64,000 nt of DNA from Streptomyces sp. SID14478 (GTDB taxonomy: Bacteria; Actinomycetota; Actinomycetes; Streptomycetales; Streptomycetaceae), in contig NZ_JAAGMG010000100.1 in assembly GCF_010548525.1 (NCBI RefSeq), forward strand, positions 53,309 to 117,308, given 5' to 3'. The notes under the pieces are model-generated. The model did not search any database. It saw only the letters and a list, made by a program, of their open reading frames with translations, and was not told the origin of the DNA. This document shows, piece after piece, positions 8,707 through 18,066 of this stretch (position 1 is its first letter; every line of letters starts with the position of its first letter). A program made the position numbers and the translations under genes.

Positions 8707-9834
8707 TTACAGTTCTTGCTCGATGAGCATCTTGAGCATGGTCTGTGCCGTGTTCTTCTCCGATTCAAGCCCGTGTACCTCAGTGCCCTCGAACTCGACA
8801 GGTTCGGCGTTCCGGGCGAACAGCGTCTGCTCGTAGGCGGTGAGTGCCGGCTCCACGTCCGATGCGGCGGCGAGGGCCTGGCCGAGTTCGGCTGCGTCGA
8901 GCATGGCCGCATTGGCACCTTCGCCGTTCGGGGCCGTGAGGTGGGCCGCGTCGCCCAGCAAGGTCGCCCCGGGCACGTGTTCCCACTGGTGGCCGGACGG
9001 CAGCGCGTGATGAGGGCGCAGGACAGGCGCGGTGTCGGAGTCCGTGATGAGTGCGGTGAGGGCCGGCGCCCAGCCGTGGAACTCCCGCGCGATGCGTGCT
9101 CGCGGATGGGAGGCATCGGTGAAATCGATGGCCGCGAACCACTCCTGTGACCTGGCCAGCGCGATATAGGCGTGCAGGGTGTCGCCCGTCTCCCGGTGAA
9201 CGAAGATCTCTTTGCCCGGGGAGGGGGCGATCATCGAGCCGTCTCCGACCAGTTGTGCGGTGGCCGTGTGCCGGGTGTCGGCGTCGAAGAGGTAGGTCTC
9301 CACAAAGGAGGTGCCGACGTATGCGGGGGTGGCGTCGCAGAGCGCCGGTCGCACGCGTGACCAGGCGCCGTCCGCGCCGACCAGCAGGCTCGTGACGATG
9401 CTGCTGTCGTCGCCGAACGTCACCTCATACTGTCCTTCGCCGCAGGGGCGGACGGCACTGACCTTGTGCCCCCAGCGCACGGTGTGGGCGGGGAGCGCGT
9501 CGAGCAGGATCCGGCGCAGTGCGCCGCGCTGCACCTCGGGGCGTGTTCCTGTCTCGTCGTCGGGTATCTCGTGCAGGACTGTGCCGTCCCGCTCGACGAG
9601 GCGCATCGTCTGTCGGCCTGTCATGACGATGGCTTGGAACTCGTCCGTGAGGTCTGCTGCTTGCAGAGCGCGCTGTCCGTTGTAGTCGTGGATGTCGAGC
9701 ATGCCGCCCTGGCCGCGGTCGGTGGGGGAGGGCTCGGCCTCGTAGACGGTGAACGGGACGTTGTTGACGTGCAGCACCCGGGCCAGGGTGAGTCCGCCGA
9801 GCCCGGCTCCGATGATGGTGACGGGAGTACGCAT
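8707..9834 (-). CDS. TetX-like FAD-dependent monooxygenase
   Basis: A 375-residue class A flavin monooxygenase of the TetX/PHBH group. The N-terminal dinucleotide motif is GAGLGGLTLARVLH (residues 8-21), the middle GADGAWSRVRPALC is the DG motif, and GDAAHLTAPNGEGAN is the C-terminal GD motif that binds the FAD ribityl chain. Such enzymes use NAD(P)H and O2 to hydroxylate aromatic or polyketide substrates; some inactivate tetracyclines. The start ATG at 9834 has GGAGGA six bases upstream. A partial, damaged copy of the 3' third lies inverted at 52.7-53.0 kb. Confidence 0.9.
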   Translation of the reverse strand: MRTPVTIIGAGLGGLTLARVLHVNNVPFTVYEAEPSPTDRGQGGMLDIHDYNGQRALQAADLTDEFQAIVMTGRQTMRLVERDGTVLHEIPDDETGTRPEVQRGALRRILLDALPAHTVRWGHKVSAVRPCGEGQYEVTFGDDSSIVTSLLVGADGAWSRVRPALCDATPAYVGTSFVETYLFDADTRHTATAQLVGDGSMIAPSPGKEIFVHRETGDTLHAYIALARSQEWFAAIDFTDASHPRARIAREFHGWAPALTALITDSDTAPVLRPHHALPSGHQWEHVPGATLLGDAAHLTAPNGEGANAAMLDAAELGQALAAASDVEPALTAYEQTLFARNAEPVEFEGTEVHGLESEKNTAQTMLKMLIEQEL

Positions 9835-10214
9835 GAAGGCTCCTCCGAAGCGGGGCTGCCGGCAGGGCCCGGCAGCCGTTACCGCGACGGTGTCAACGCT
9901 TGCCGACAGGCCACCGACATCGGACATACAGCCCCGTACACGCGACCGACAACGATCCAGCGCAAGATCGGTCGGGAGGGCGCCAGGGCGACGCCCGCGC
10001 TGCGGACCGGGCATACCGCCAGTTCGCTTTGGTCGACGCCGACGCGCCCTTCCCGCCCGGTCCTTACGCGTTCCGAGGCCGACGGCGACCAGCCGGAGCA
10101 CACCGGGGCCCTGCCACATGCACTGCACGGCGGAGCCCAATGTCGTCTCCGGTCCTGGTTATCCCGGCCATGGTGTAGGGCCCGAGCCGGTCGCGGTTTG
10201 GGCGCAGCGGTTGG

Positions 10215-10877
10215 TCATCCGCCTTGGCCGGCGCTGCCGATCGGGCCGACGCGTACGGCGCTGGAGGTGTCGGAGGCGGGCAGGGTGGCGGCGCCGGGCC
10301 AGTTGACGTGGGCGGGTTTCGTTTCGCCGGGCGGGGTGACGAGCATCCCGGTGATGCGGACGCCTGAGCCGCCTGTTTTGTTGAGGGGGTAGGTGAGGCC
10401 GAAGTCGATCTCCTTGCCGACTTGCAGGGTGACCGGTGTTGCGGGTTGCCCTTCGCGCGCGGCGGAGATGGGTCCTCCGTTGGTGGTCAGGTCCACGCCT
10501 GCGAATCCGGAGAGTATGCAGGGTGTGCTGCCGTGGTTCGTCAGCCCGAGGGCGATGAAGCCGTTGTCCTCGTCGCCGCCGCCGGCGCTGTCGACGGCCG
10601 TGAATGTCAAGTTGTCGGTACGGCACTTGCCTGTACCGCCGCTTTGGGCCGGAGGCTTACCCGCGCTGGTCTCCTGCCCGCCGGATCCTGTCCCGTCGTC
10701 CTGGGGCGAACCGCTCGTGGGGTCGGAGGCGTTCGATGGCGCGGAGGAATCGGAGGGGGCGGAGCTCGCGGGCGGCTGGCTGTCCTGGGCGCTGTCGCTG
10801 TCGTTGTTCTGGCAGGCGGAGAGCGAGATGCCCGCTGCGAGGGCCAGTGCGGCGAAGGTCAGCTGCTGGACGCGCAT
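10215..10877 (-). CDS. DUF4232 lipoprotein
   Basis: A 220-residue secreted lipoprotein. A short hydrophobic signal ends in the lipobox LSAC, followed by a long Ser/Asp/Pro/Gly-rich linker (about 60 residues) typical of cell-wall spanning. The C-terminal domain starts at KCRTDNLTFT and contains the paired cysteines and TNHGSTPCILSGFAGVDL of DUF4232. The domain is common in actinobacterial surface proteins and its function is unknown. The start at 10877 has GAGGAAA upstream. Confidence 0.85.
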   Translation of the reverse strand: MRVQQLTFAALALAAGISLSACQNNDSDSAQDSQPPASSAPSDSSAPSNASDPTSGSPQDDGTGSGGQETSAGKPPAQSGGTGKCRTDNLTFTAVDSAGGGDEDNGFIALGLTNHGSTPCILSGFAGVDLTTNGGPISAAREGQPATPVTLQVGKEIDFGLTYPLNKTGGSGVRITGMLVTPPGETKPAHVNWPGAATLPASDTSSAVRVGPIGSAGQGG

Positions 10878-11569
10878 CGTTGTTTCCTCAGTGTCGGCGG
10901 ATGACTCGCTCAGTCCGTGCGGGGCTGAGCGGGCCTTGCTGACGATGAGGACCCGCTCGGGCCGCCGAACCGTTCCGATCAACTCCCCTCTAATACCTGC
11001 CTGTTACAGGAAGCTAAAGGGAATCTCGGACAAACAGCCAGCGCATGCGGCCGCTCCCGACTCATGCACCTTTCACGGTCAGGTACCTCCCCAGCCGTGT
11101 CCCGTGGGGGATTCCCGGGCTCGTACGTGCCGTAAGCGGGGCCCTTGACCGCACCGCGGCGCCGGTTTGCGAGACTGTCAGCCCCTGGGACAAACCCGTG
11201 ACCTAGAGGATCTTGACCGACGCGGACTGGGCAACGCCAGACCGGCCCCAACTGTCGCCGCTGTATAAGCGAAACGCTCCGATCGCGCGGCGCGAGGGCG
11301 GCGCGGAGGCATGGCACTGATGGAGTTCGATAGCCACGAGTCAGGTGCGGTCGGTCCAGTCGAGAGTGGTTGGCTGTCGCGGCGGATCCCATCGATACAG
11401 GTGCGGCCTGCCTCCGCCCTGCTACTGCGGGCACAATGTTTTCCGTACGCCGAGCGGGGGCGCCTGGGTCTTGGCGGTGGCGGAAGGGGCAAGGGGATGG
11501 GCTGGGGCGGAGGGCGGGTCTTACGCGACCGCAATGTGGTGTTTTACCTGAGCGGTGTCGTGGTCCTGG

Positions 11570-11880
11570 ACTTCGGCAGCTCTGCTGTGGCCCTGGCAGC
11601 CGGTGTTCCGCCTCCAGCTGGGCAAACTGCTTCTCACTGAGCCTGAGAAGCGACGCCGGCCCCTGCGAGCGCCGGGCCCTGGGACCGTCTTCCTTCCCTG
11701 CCCGCCGCCAGCGCTGGACCGACCGGACGCTGACGCGCAAGTCCTTGGCGATCGCCGAACCGCCCTCACCCCGGGCGAAGCGCTCCGCGGCCTGGCCCCC
11801 GTAACTCCTCGCGGAACTGACGTCGTTCGGCGCTCAGCCCGCCACCCTGTGGATACCGCACACCTCGGTCATACCGCAGA
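11570..11880 (-). pseudogene. IS630-family transposase N-terminal remnant
   Basis: Two minus-strand frames joined by a frameshift read RRQFREELRG, then AAERFARGEGGSAIAKDLRV and SVRSVQRWRRAGKEDGPRA, ending in SEKQFAQLEAEH. This is the helix-turn-helix half of an IS630-type transposase. The DDE domain is absent. Confidence 0.6.
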
Positions 11881-11994
11881 CGGACGACCCTCGACAGCCC
11901 CTATGACACTACGAGTTCAACCTCAGTAACACGATCTTGCGATTGCTGACTGGCAGGGCGTTGCCGGTGTGATGATTCGGTCGTTCGTGAGGGT

Positions 11995-12078
11995 GTGGGT
12001 ACTCAACCGTGGATCGTGGATGATGAGTTGTGGGCGCTGACCGAGCCGTTTTTGCCGCCATCGTCGCTGCTGCACTGA
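11995..12078 (+). pseudogene. IS5-type transposase N-terminal remnant
   Basis: A GTG-initiated 27-codon frame reads GTQPWIVDDELWALTEPFLP and then stops. This is the stereotyped start of IS5-family transposases, interrupted early. Confidence 0.55.
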
Positions 12079-12195
12079 CGGCGTAGCCGTGACCAGAGGT
12101 CAGGGGCCCGCAGCTTCGCTCGGCGCGCAGGTAGCACCTTCGCCCCCTTCAAGTGATGGTGAAACGACGTCAGGATGCACCTTCGGCAACCCTCC

Positions 12196-12495
12196 CTAGG
12201 GCAGGGCGAGTGCGACGACCGGGGCGGCGTACATCAGCGGAAACGGCACGTGGGAGAACCAGCGCGCCCGCACCACCGTGACCACGGCCCCGGCGAAGTA
12301 CAAGGCGAGGCCGATCGCGGCCGCGGCGCCGACGGCAGGCACGGCGAGTCCGACGAGCAGGCCGACGGCGCCCGCAGCCTCGGCACCGCCCAGCCACGGT
12401 ATCCACGAGGCGGGCACATCGTAATCCGCCATCGGTTTGATGACCCACTCGGCGCGGGCGAACACGGAGTAAGCGGAGGAACCGGCCACGACCAC
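12196..12495 (-). CDS. DoxX-family membrane protein, probably N-truncated
   Basis: A 99-residue protein with three or four hydrophobic helices. WIPWLGGAEAAGAVGLLVGL matches the second helix of DoxX-like proteins, and the loop RARWFSHVPFPLMYAAPVVA the end of the family. The usual first helix (about 25 residues) is missing or replaced, so the gene may be damaged. DoxX proteins are quinone-linked membrane subunits in some systems; most actinobacterial ones have no assigned role. Confidence 0.55.
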   Translation of the reverse strand: MVVAGSSAYSVFARAEWVIKPMADYDVPASWIPWLGGAEAAGAVGLLVGLAVPAVGAAAAIGLALYFAGAVVTVVRARWFSHVPFPLMYAAPVVALALP

Positions 12496-12919
12496 CCTCG
12501 CCGGGTGTGCAGCCGTCGCGGCCGGGCATGGGAGAGCAGCTGGCCGGGCCGGGTGTGGCCGGCCAGCAGGGGCGAGTGGTCCTTGTCCTGTCCAAGCGCC
12601 GCGACCGCTCGCCCCCTTGCACTGGCTTCGCCGACCTGCGGTTGCCGATCGCCGCGGACGGAGCTGTCCGGTACATCTCCCGCAAGCACGGCAGAAGCAC
12701 GTCGAACGAGGGCCTGTCCCTGCGTGCTGGGTCGGTGATGCCGTGCAGTGCGAAACCGGCGCCTACCCGACGCGACAGCGGGCTACCACCCTGCCCACGA
12801 TCACTCCAACAAACCGAAGCAGCCAACCAGTGGAACTGATGAGCCGTCACAAAGGGCGAGGTCAAAGCACTTTGCACCAGGCCGTATTCGAGCAGATCGA
12901 GGAGACAACGGCAATGCGG
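12496..12919. other. No supported gene
   Basis: About 420 bases with only short frames. Some resemble transposase debris, but nothing can be assigned. Confidence 0.4.
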
Positions 12920-13258
12920 CTACGTCCATGCCACGGCCACGACCGCTGCGGCCGCGGTAAACGTCGCGACGGCGTAGAAGGCCCAGGGTCCCTTGTTGCG
13001 CATGCCGACCAGCGCTGTCGCCGCCACCAGGAGGTCAAGAGCCAGTTTTACACCCATCTTGGCGTGAGGCACAGGCAGGTCAAGGGATATGCGGGTCCAG
13101 ATCAGCCCGGCGCCTGTAACCAGCTGGACTACCGCGCTGGTCACCATGTAGCTGCCAGTCACCGGGTCTTTGCCTCGTACCTGGTAGAAGATGCCACCCA
13201 GGAGAGCGGCGAATCCGAAAAGGTGAAAGATGAGGAACGTGTAGCGAAGGGATTCCAT
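12920..13258 (-). CDS. Small integral membrane protein
   Basis: A 112-residue protein with four predicted helices: YTFLIFHLFGFAALLGGIFY, a second with SYMVTSAVVQLVTGAGLIW, then KLALDLLVAATALVG and FYAVATFTAAAAVVAVAW. It starts at MESLRYTFL. Similar proteins in Streptomyces are annotated only as integral membrane proteins. It is transcribed in the same direction as the ECF41 operon to its right, 185 bases downstream, and could be co-transcribed. Confidence 0.7.
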   Translation of the reverse strand: MESLRYTFLIFHLFGFAALLGGIFYQVRGKDPVTGSYMVTSAVVQLVTGAGLIWTRISLDLPVPHAKMGVKLALDLLVAATALVGMRNKGPWAFYAVATFTAAAAVVAVAWT

Positions 13259-13442
13259 AAGAAGGATCTTTCCGAAGAGACAGGACGGGACGACGGTCTT
13301 TTGCATGCAACTCGGCTGCCTACATGACCTGGCGCATGGGCGTCGGCATGCAGTCAGGTGGTGTGGCGGCGAGGCGGCCCTGGGTGGCGAAGGCGGCAGG
13401 CACGGTGCCTGACCTCCAGGTGGCTGATGCGCCACCGCTCAT

Positions 13443-14342
13443 TCATCGCAGGGCCAGCGGGGTCTCGGATGCGATGCGGGACAGCTTTTCAGGGTTGCGG
13501 ACGACGTAGATACCGGTGATGCGGCCGTCCTCTACGCGGGCCGCGAATATCGCGTCCAGCTCACCGTCTAGGTGGATCGCCAGCGCTGGACTGCCGTTGA
13601 CCGCGATGGGGCTGAAGGTGATCGGGACTGTGTTCTTGCCGAGGCCGCCGGCGAACAGGCGGGACACCTTGTCGGCGCCGAGGATCGGCCGCAGCGCAGC
13701 GTGCTTGACGCCGCCGCCGTCGCCCATGTACACGACCTCGGGCGCGAGGACGTCGAGCAGCGCCTGCGGGTCTCCGCTCTCCAGCGCGTGCACGAACGAC
13801 TCCAAAGCCGCCCGAGTCTGGCTCTGAGAGACCACTTTGCGCGGGTGCCGGGCGTCGACATGCCGACGGGCCCGGTGTGCGATCTGGCGGACCGCCGCCG
13901 GGGTTTTGTCGACTGTCGTAGCGATCTCGTCGTAGCTGACGTCGAAGACCTCGCGCAGGACGAAAACGGCCCGCTCGGTCGGCGACAGCGTCTCCAGGAC
14001 CAACATCACCGCCATCGAAACACTCTCGGCGAGTTCGGTGTCCTGGGCCACGTCCGGCGCTGTGAGCAGGGGCTCCGGCAGCCACGGGCCCAGGTATGAC
14101 TCCTTGCGCCGATTCATCGTGCGCAGTCGGTTGAGTGCTTGTCGTGTCGTGATCCGGACCAGGTAGGCGCGTTGGTCGCGTACCTGCTCCAGGTCGACCT
14201 TGATCCACCGCAACCAGGTCTCCTGCAGGACGTCCTCGGCATCGGCCGCCGAGCCGAGCATCTCGTACGCGACGGTGAAGAGCAGATTGCGGTGGGCGAC
14301 GAATATCTCGGTCGCCTGGTCAACTGCGTGATCATCACTCAT
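13443..14342 (-). CDS. ECF41-group sigma factor (SigJ-like) with SnoaL-type C-terminal domain
   Basis: A 299-residue ECF sigma factor. Region 2 runs from AHRNLLFTVAYEMLGSAADA to WLRWIKV and region 4 carries LSPTERAVFVLREVFDVSYD with the helix-turn-helix DEIATTVDKTPAAVRQIAHR. The extra 110-residue NTF2/SnoaL domain contains the ECF41 hallmark YMGDGGGVKHA. In ECF41 proteins this extension controls the sigma in place of a separate anti-sigma factor. It lies 41 bases downstream of the oxidoreductase gene in one operon, the standard ECF41 arrangement with an oxidoreductase-type partner. Confidence 0.9.
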   Translation of the reverse strand: MSDDHAVDQATEIFVAHRNLLFTVAYEMLGSAADAEDVLQETWLRWIKVDLEQVRDQRAYLVRITTRQALNRLRTMNRRKESYLGPWLPEPLLTAPDVAQDTELAESVSMAVMLVLETLSPTERAVFVLREVFDVSYDEIATTVDKTPAAVRQIAHRARRHVDARHPRKVVSQSQTRAALESFVHALESGDPQALLDVLAPEVVYMGDGGGVKHAALRPILGADKVSRLFAGGLGKNTVPITFSPIAVNGSPALAIHLDGELDAIFAARVEDGRITGIYVVRNPEKLSRIASETPLALR

Positions 14343-14383
14343 GGCCTGATCATCTCCCCCTTGGCAGCCGGTCCGGTCCGAAA

Positions 14384-15589
14384 CTAGGAAACCCGGGCGA
14401 CTACGAGCGGGTCCTCGGCACGCATGGCCTCCAGCGCCTTCTGGCGTCCGGCACCCCCCTTCATACGGTGCAGGCTGTACCGGCCAGGCTTGTGCGCCTC
14501 ATCGGCCAGGTGCTTCACGATTCCCTTGCACACAGCCTCCTTCATCTTCGCGCCGAGGCGGCCGTCGATGTGGAACCACACCGCGACATCGGACCTGTTG
14601 CCGAACTGGAAAATGCCGGTGCCCCGGCCCAGGCTGATGCACTGCGCTCCGAACGACTGGTTCAGAGTCTCGGGCTCTTCTCCTGCCAACCGGCTCAACA
14701 CCGTGTCAGCGGCCGCCGCACCCAGCGGCATCGCAGCCTGGCAGCTCATCCGCAGCGGCAGGCCCGAAGGCGCCGCCGAGTCCCCGGCCGCGACGATGTG
14801 GTGGTCATCCATGCTCGTCAGCGTCTCGTCCGTGATCAGGCGACCCAGAGCATCGGTGCTCAGCCCACTGCGCGCGGCCAGGTCCGGCACGCCGAAGCCG
14901 GTGGTCCAGATGGTCACCGCGCTCGGCAGCTCCCGGCCGTCAGCGAGCCGCACCGCATGACGCGTCACCTCCGTCACCTTCGCGGCAGAACCTTCCACCA
15001 CCTTCACCCCGAGCGCCGCCAGGCGCCCGGTCACCGAACGGCGCCCCCGCCGGTGCAAGTACGGCCCCAGCACCCCGCCGCAGACCAGAGTCACTCTTCG
15101 CCCCTGCTCCGCCAGCTCGGCAGCGGTTTCAATACCCGTCGGACCGGCTCCGACCACCGTCACCGCGGCCGATGCAGGTGCGGCATCGAGGGCCGGCAGC
15201 AACCGTTGCGCCTCCTCCAGAGCGGCGATCGGGTAGGCGAACTCGGCCGCTCCGGGCACCTGCGGGTCGGCACTGCCGCTGCCCACCGCATAGACCAGGT
15301 AGTCGTACCCGACCTGACCACCGCTCGCAAGCTCCACACTGCGCCCGGCTGTGTCGATCCGCGTCACGCTGCCGACGACCAACCGCACCCCCTGCGCCAG
15401 GACTTCCTGGTATCGGACCACGGCGGCGTCGGTTCCGCCCACCAACTGGTGCAGGCGGACCCGGTGGACGAAGGCCGGTCGGGGATTGATCAGCGTCACG
15501 CTCACGTCGCCGCGCTGCGTCAGACGGTTTGCCGCCATGACGCCGGCGTATCCGCCGCCAATAACCACCACATCGGTGTTCACAGCCAT
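14384..15589 (-). CDS. NDH-2-like FAD/NAD(P)-dependent oxidoreductase
   Basis: A 401-residue pyridine nucleotide-disulfide oxidoreductase-type flavoprotein, closest in layout to type II NADH dehydrogenases. The FAD motif is VVIGGGYAGVMAANRL (residues 7-22), the NAD motif VVGAGPTGIETAAELAEQG lies near 150, and HIVAAGDSAAP near 290 is the second FAD contact. The start MAVNTDVVV at 15589 is preceded by GAGGGAGA. It is the first gene of the operon with the ECF41 sigma and sits behind a promoter of the ECF41 type (15624-15650). Its substrate is not known. Confidence 0.88.
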   Translation of the reverse strand: MAVNTDVVVIGGGYAGVMAANRLTQRGDVSVTLINPRPAFVHRVRLHQLVGGTDAAVVRYQEVLAQGVRLVVGSVTRIDTAGRSVELASGGQVGYDYLVYAVGSGSADPQVPGAAEFAYPIAALEEAQRLLPALDAAPASAAVTVVGAGPTGIETAAELAEQGRRVTLVCGGVLGPYLHRRGRRSVTGRLAALGVKVVEGSAAKVTEVTRHAVRLADGRELPSAVTIWTTGFGVPDLAARSGLSTDALGRLITDETLTSMDDHHIVAAGDSAAPSGLPLRMSCQAAMPLGAAAADTVLSRLAGEEPETLNQSFGAQCISLGRGTGIFQFGNRSDVAVWFHIDGRLGAKMKEAVCKGIVKHLADEAHKPGRYSLHRMKGGAGRQKALEAMRAEDPLVVARVS

Positions 15590-15623
15590 GATGTCTCCCT
15601 CGGTTCGAGCGGTTCGAGCACAA

Positions 15624-15650
15624 GACACCGCTTGACTGACCCCTGTGACA
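15624..15650 (-). promoter_or_regulatory. ECF41-type promoter
   Basis: Reading the minus strand, TGTCACA (15650-15644) is followed after exactly 16 bases by TGTC (15627-15624). The published ECF41 promoter is TGTCACA-N16-CGTC, so only one base differs. It lies 35 bases before the ATG of the oxidoreductase gene, which fits autoregulation of the operon. Confidence 0.75.
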
Positions 15651-15699
15651 TCGTGTGAGCCAGATCACTGCACAGGTCGATGAGCGGCAGTGACAGTGG

Positions 15700-16570
15700 C
15701 GGACCTTGAACCCGTGGACCGTCGCGGAGTCGAAGTGCGGGTGCTGCGCGGTCACTTGCTGTCCTCTTCCTGTATGAGGCACGGATCTGCGCCATGGACT
15801 CCTCGGCGGGGACGGCTACCGAGCTGAGGCGGCATAAGACTGTGGTGAAGGCGTCCACCTGGGCCGGCTGCTCGTAGAAGACGGTGCCCATGAGGCTGGC
15901 GCAGTAGACGACGTACATCTCGGCCCGCTCGGGGAAGGGGAGGTCGCCGAAGGGCCCGTACAACGCGGCGTTGAGGGGTGCGGCCTGGGGGAGTTCTGGA
16001 TCTGGATGTTGAATTCCTGCGCCGTGATCAGTAGGTGCTGGAGCTGTTGCTGCTGGACGTCGTGTCCGCGGACGCGGTGGAACAGGGCGGATTCCGCGGC
16101 GATCGCCCACAGGCGCAGGGGTGCGCTGCGGGCGAAGACTTGTCGCTGTTGGCCGCGGACCTTGACCTGGCCTGGACGTAGTCGAAGACGTCGGCCCGTT
16201 GCTGGTTGTGGAGGCGGATGACGGCCTTGGTGTAGTCGGAGGTCTGGAGCAGTCCGGGGACGAGGAGGTATCGACGACGTAGAGGTCGGAGGCGTCCATT
16301 CCAGGGCGATGTAGTCGGCGTGCAGCGAGTTGAGGGTGTCCTCGTGCTGTGCCCGCCACCCCCGCTCGCGTCCGTAGCGGGCGAGTTCGTGCAGGCGGGC
16401 GCGCAGGGCTTCGCCGGTGACGTTGTAGAAGTCGAGGAGCACGCGCAGGTCGAGGGGCGTGCTCCTGGCTGGACGGCTTCGATGCGACTCATCTTGGATT
16501 CGGCGAACTGCAGTTCTTCGGCGGCTTGGGCCAGGGTTTTGCCTGCGGTGGTGCGGAGGTCTTTGAGCAC
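15700..16570 (-). pseudogene. Shattered XRE/DUF5753 regulator
   Basis: Three minus-strand frames together restore a Streptomyces helix-turn-helix/DUF5753 regulator. They are DLRTTAGKTLAQAAEELQFA (HTH), LLDFYNVTGEALRARLHELA with YIALEW, then a frame with LWAIAAESALFHRVRG and HLLITAQEFNIQIQ, and finally PERAEMYVVYCASLMGTVFY. At least three frameshifts separate them, so no functional protein is expected. Intact relatives usually come with a DUF397 protein, which I do not see. Confidence 0.7.
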
Positions 16571-16620
16571 GCGTCCGAGGCGGCGCTGTGGAACGGTGGG
16601 GTTCCTAGTGGAAGGGCCTG

Positions 16621-16923
16621 GTGTCCCGACCAGTTCGGCTCCTGGTTCGGCCTCAATCTCGCCACCGAGGGACAGGCCGCGACGGTCCTGTTCCCGGAGA
16701 TCGGCCCCACCGACGGTCCGGGCGCCACCGCCCGGCGCCGCTTTCTGGCGAGGCCGAGGACCGCTACCCAGACATCCTCCAATTCGCCCTCACTGCGAGT
16801 AGCTCTGACCGAGTCGGCCAGGCCCTCGCAGTCCGCCTGGCCGAGTTGCTCCACCACGGCGTGCGGCTCGGCCATGACCTCAGCGCGAACGCCGAATTCC
16901 TCGCCAAGCACCTGCACACCTGA
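16621..16923 (+). pseudogene. Degenerate unknown gene
   Basis: Two plus-strand frames joined by a shift look coherent (FGLNLATEGQAATVLFPEIG, then ILQFALTASSSDRVGQALAV and ELLHHGVRLGHDLSANAEFL). I recognise no family. It may be the 3' part of a broken gene truncated by the neighbouring regulator fragment. Confidence 0.3.
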
Positions 16924-17048
16924 CGGCCGGCCGGCGTCGACGTGTGGCAGGCCTCACGTCGACGAGGGTAGGGTGCGGATCCTGTCGGGGGATGGCTGAG
17001 CTGGGGAGAAGCTGATCGGCGTGGAGTCGGTGGCGTCGTGCTTCTACC

Positions 17049-17970
17049 GTGTTCGGGGTGGAGGCGGCCGTCATGGTGTCGTTGCCGCAAGAACTCCAGG
17101 CGCGGGAGGCGGCGGCCCGCGGTCGCGTGGAAGAACTCCAGGATGAGGCTGCGGAGTTGGCCGTCCACCTGGACAAGGCGGGACGACCGGCTCATCTTTC
17201 TCGGTCATCGGTCCATTACGTGGGCAGATGCAAGCGGCGGTCGATCAACGTCCGCCCGCGAGCACCGGCATGACCGAGGAAGACACCGACCTGGCAGTTC
17301 TCCGTGCGGTCCCGGGTCCCTACATCAATAGGTGCACAGTGGAAGACGAGTTGGCGGGAGTCGGAACCTTGGCTCTGCTTCTGGCTGACCGCGACGTCGC
17401 CCGCGTGTTGCGGTCCAAGTCCGATCAGACTGTGCCGCACTTCGATGAGCGTCGGCGCCGGTTGTACCTGGCTTGCGAGGCAACTGCTCCCGGTCATGGC
17501 CTTTTGTCCCGCGATTTCCGGCACCAGTCCCGTCACCCTCACGCGTGGTGTCGCCGAGTTGGCTGATGGCTCCGTCCCAACTCTTCGAATCCGGGCCCCA
17601 GGAGCCCGCCGCAAACGTCTGGCAGACACCGATCCCGACCTGGTTCCCGCACTGGAGTCGTTGATCGAGCCCCACACGCGCGGTGATCCCGTCTCTCCAC
17701 TGCGGTGGGCCACGCTGTCGCTGCGGGCCCTGGCCTCGGCCCTCGTGGCGCAGGGCCATCCCGTCAGTGCTTCCACCGTCGGGTACCTGCTGCATACCTT
17801 GGGATACAGCCTGCAGGGGACCGAAGACGACGGAGGGCATCAGCCATCCAGACCGCGGTACCCAGTTCACTCACCTGAGCACCACCGTCGCCGCCTTCCT
17901 CGACGATGCTCAGCTGGTGATCAACGCCGATACCAAGGGCAAGGAATGGCTCAGCAACAGTGACCGGCTG
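17049..17970 (+). pseudogene. ISAzo13-family transposase, frameshifted, with coiled-coil fragment
   Basis: From 17073 a short frame encodes a coiled coil (LQAREAAARGRVEELQDEAA). From 17270 several frames restore an ISAzo13-like transposase: DERRRRLYLACEATAPGHG, then RIRAPGARRKRLADTDPDL with EPHTRGDPVSPLRW and STVGYLLHTLGYSLQ, then in another frame HPDRGTQFTHLSTTVAAFL and INADTKGKEWL. At least two frameshifts and a missing C-terminus make it inactive. Confidence 0.65.
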
Positions 17971-18066
17971 GTCGATTCGCCGGGGCTTCGTCCACTTCTA
18001 CGGACACGCCCCCCGTCGCCGGCCGTAAGCCAGGCCTGTCTCCTGTGTCGTTTGGGCGGCCCTTCA

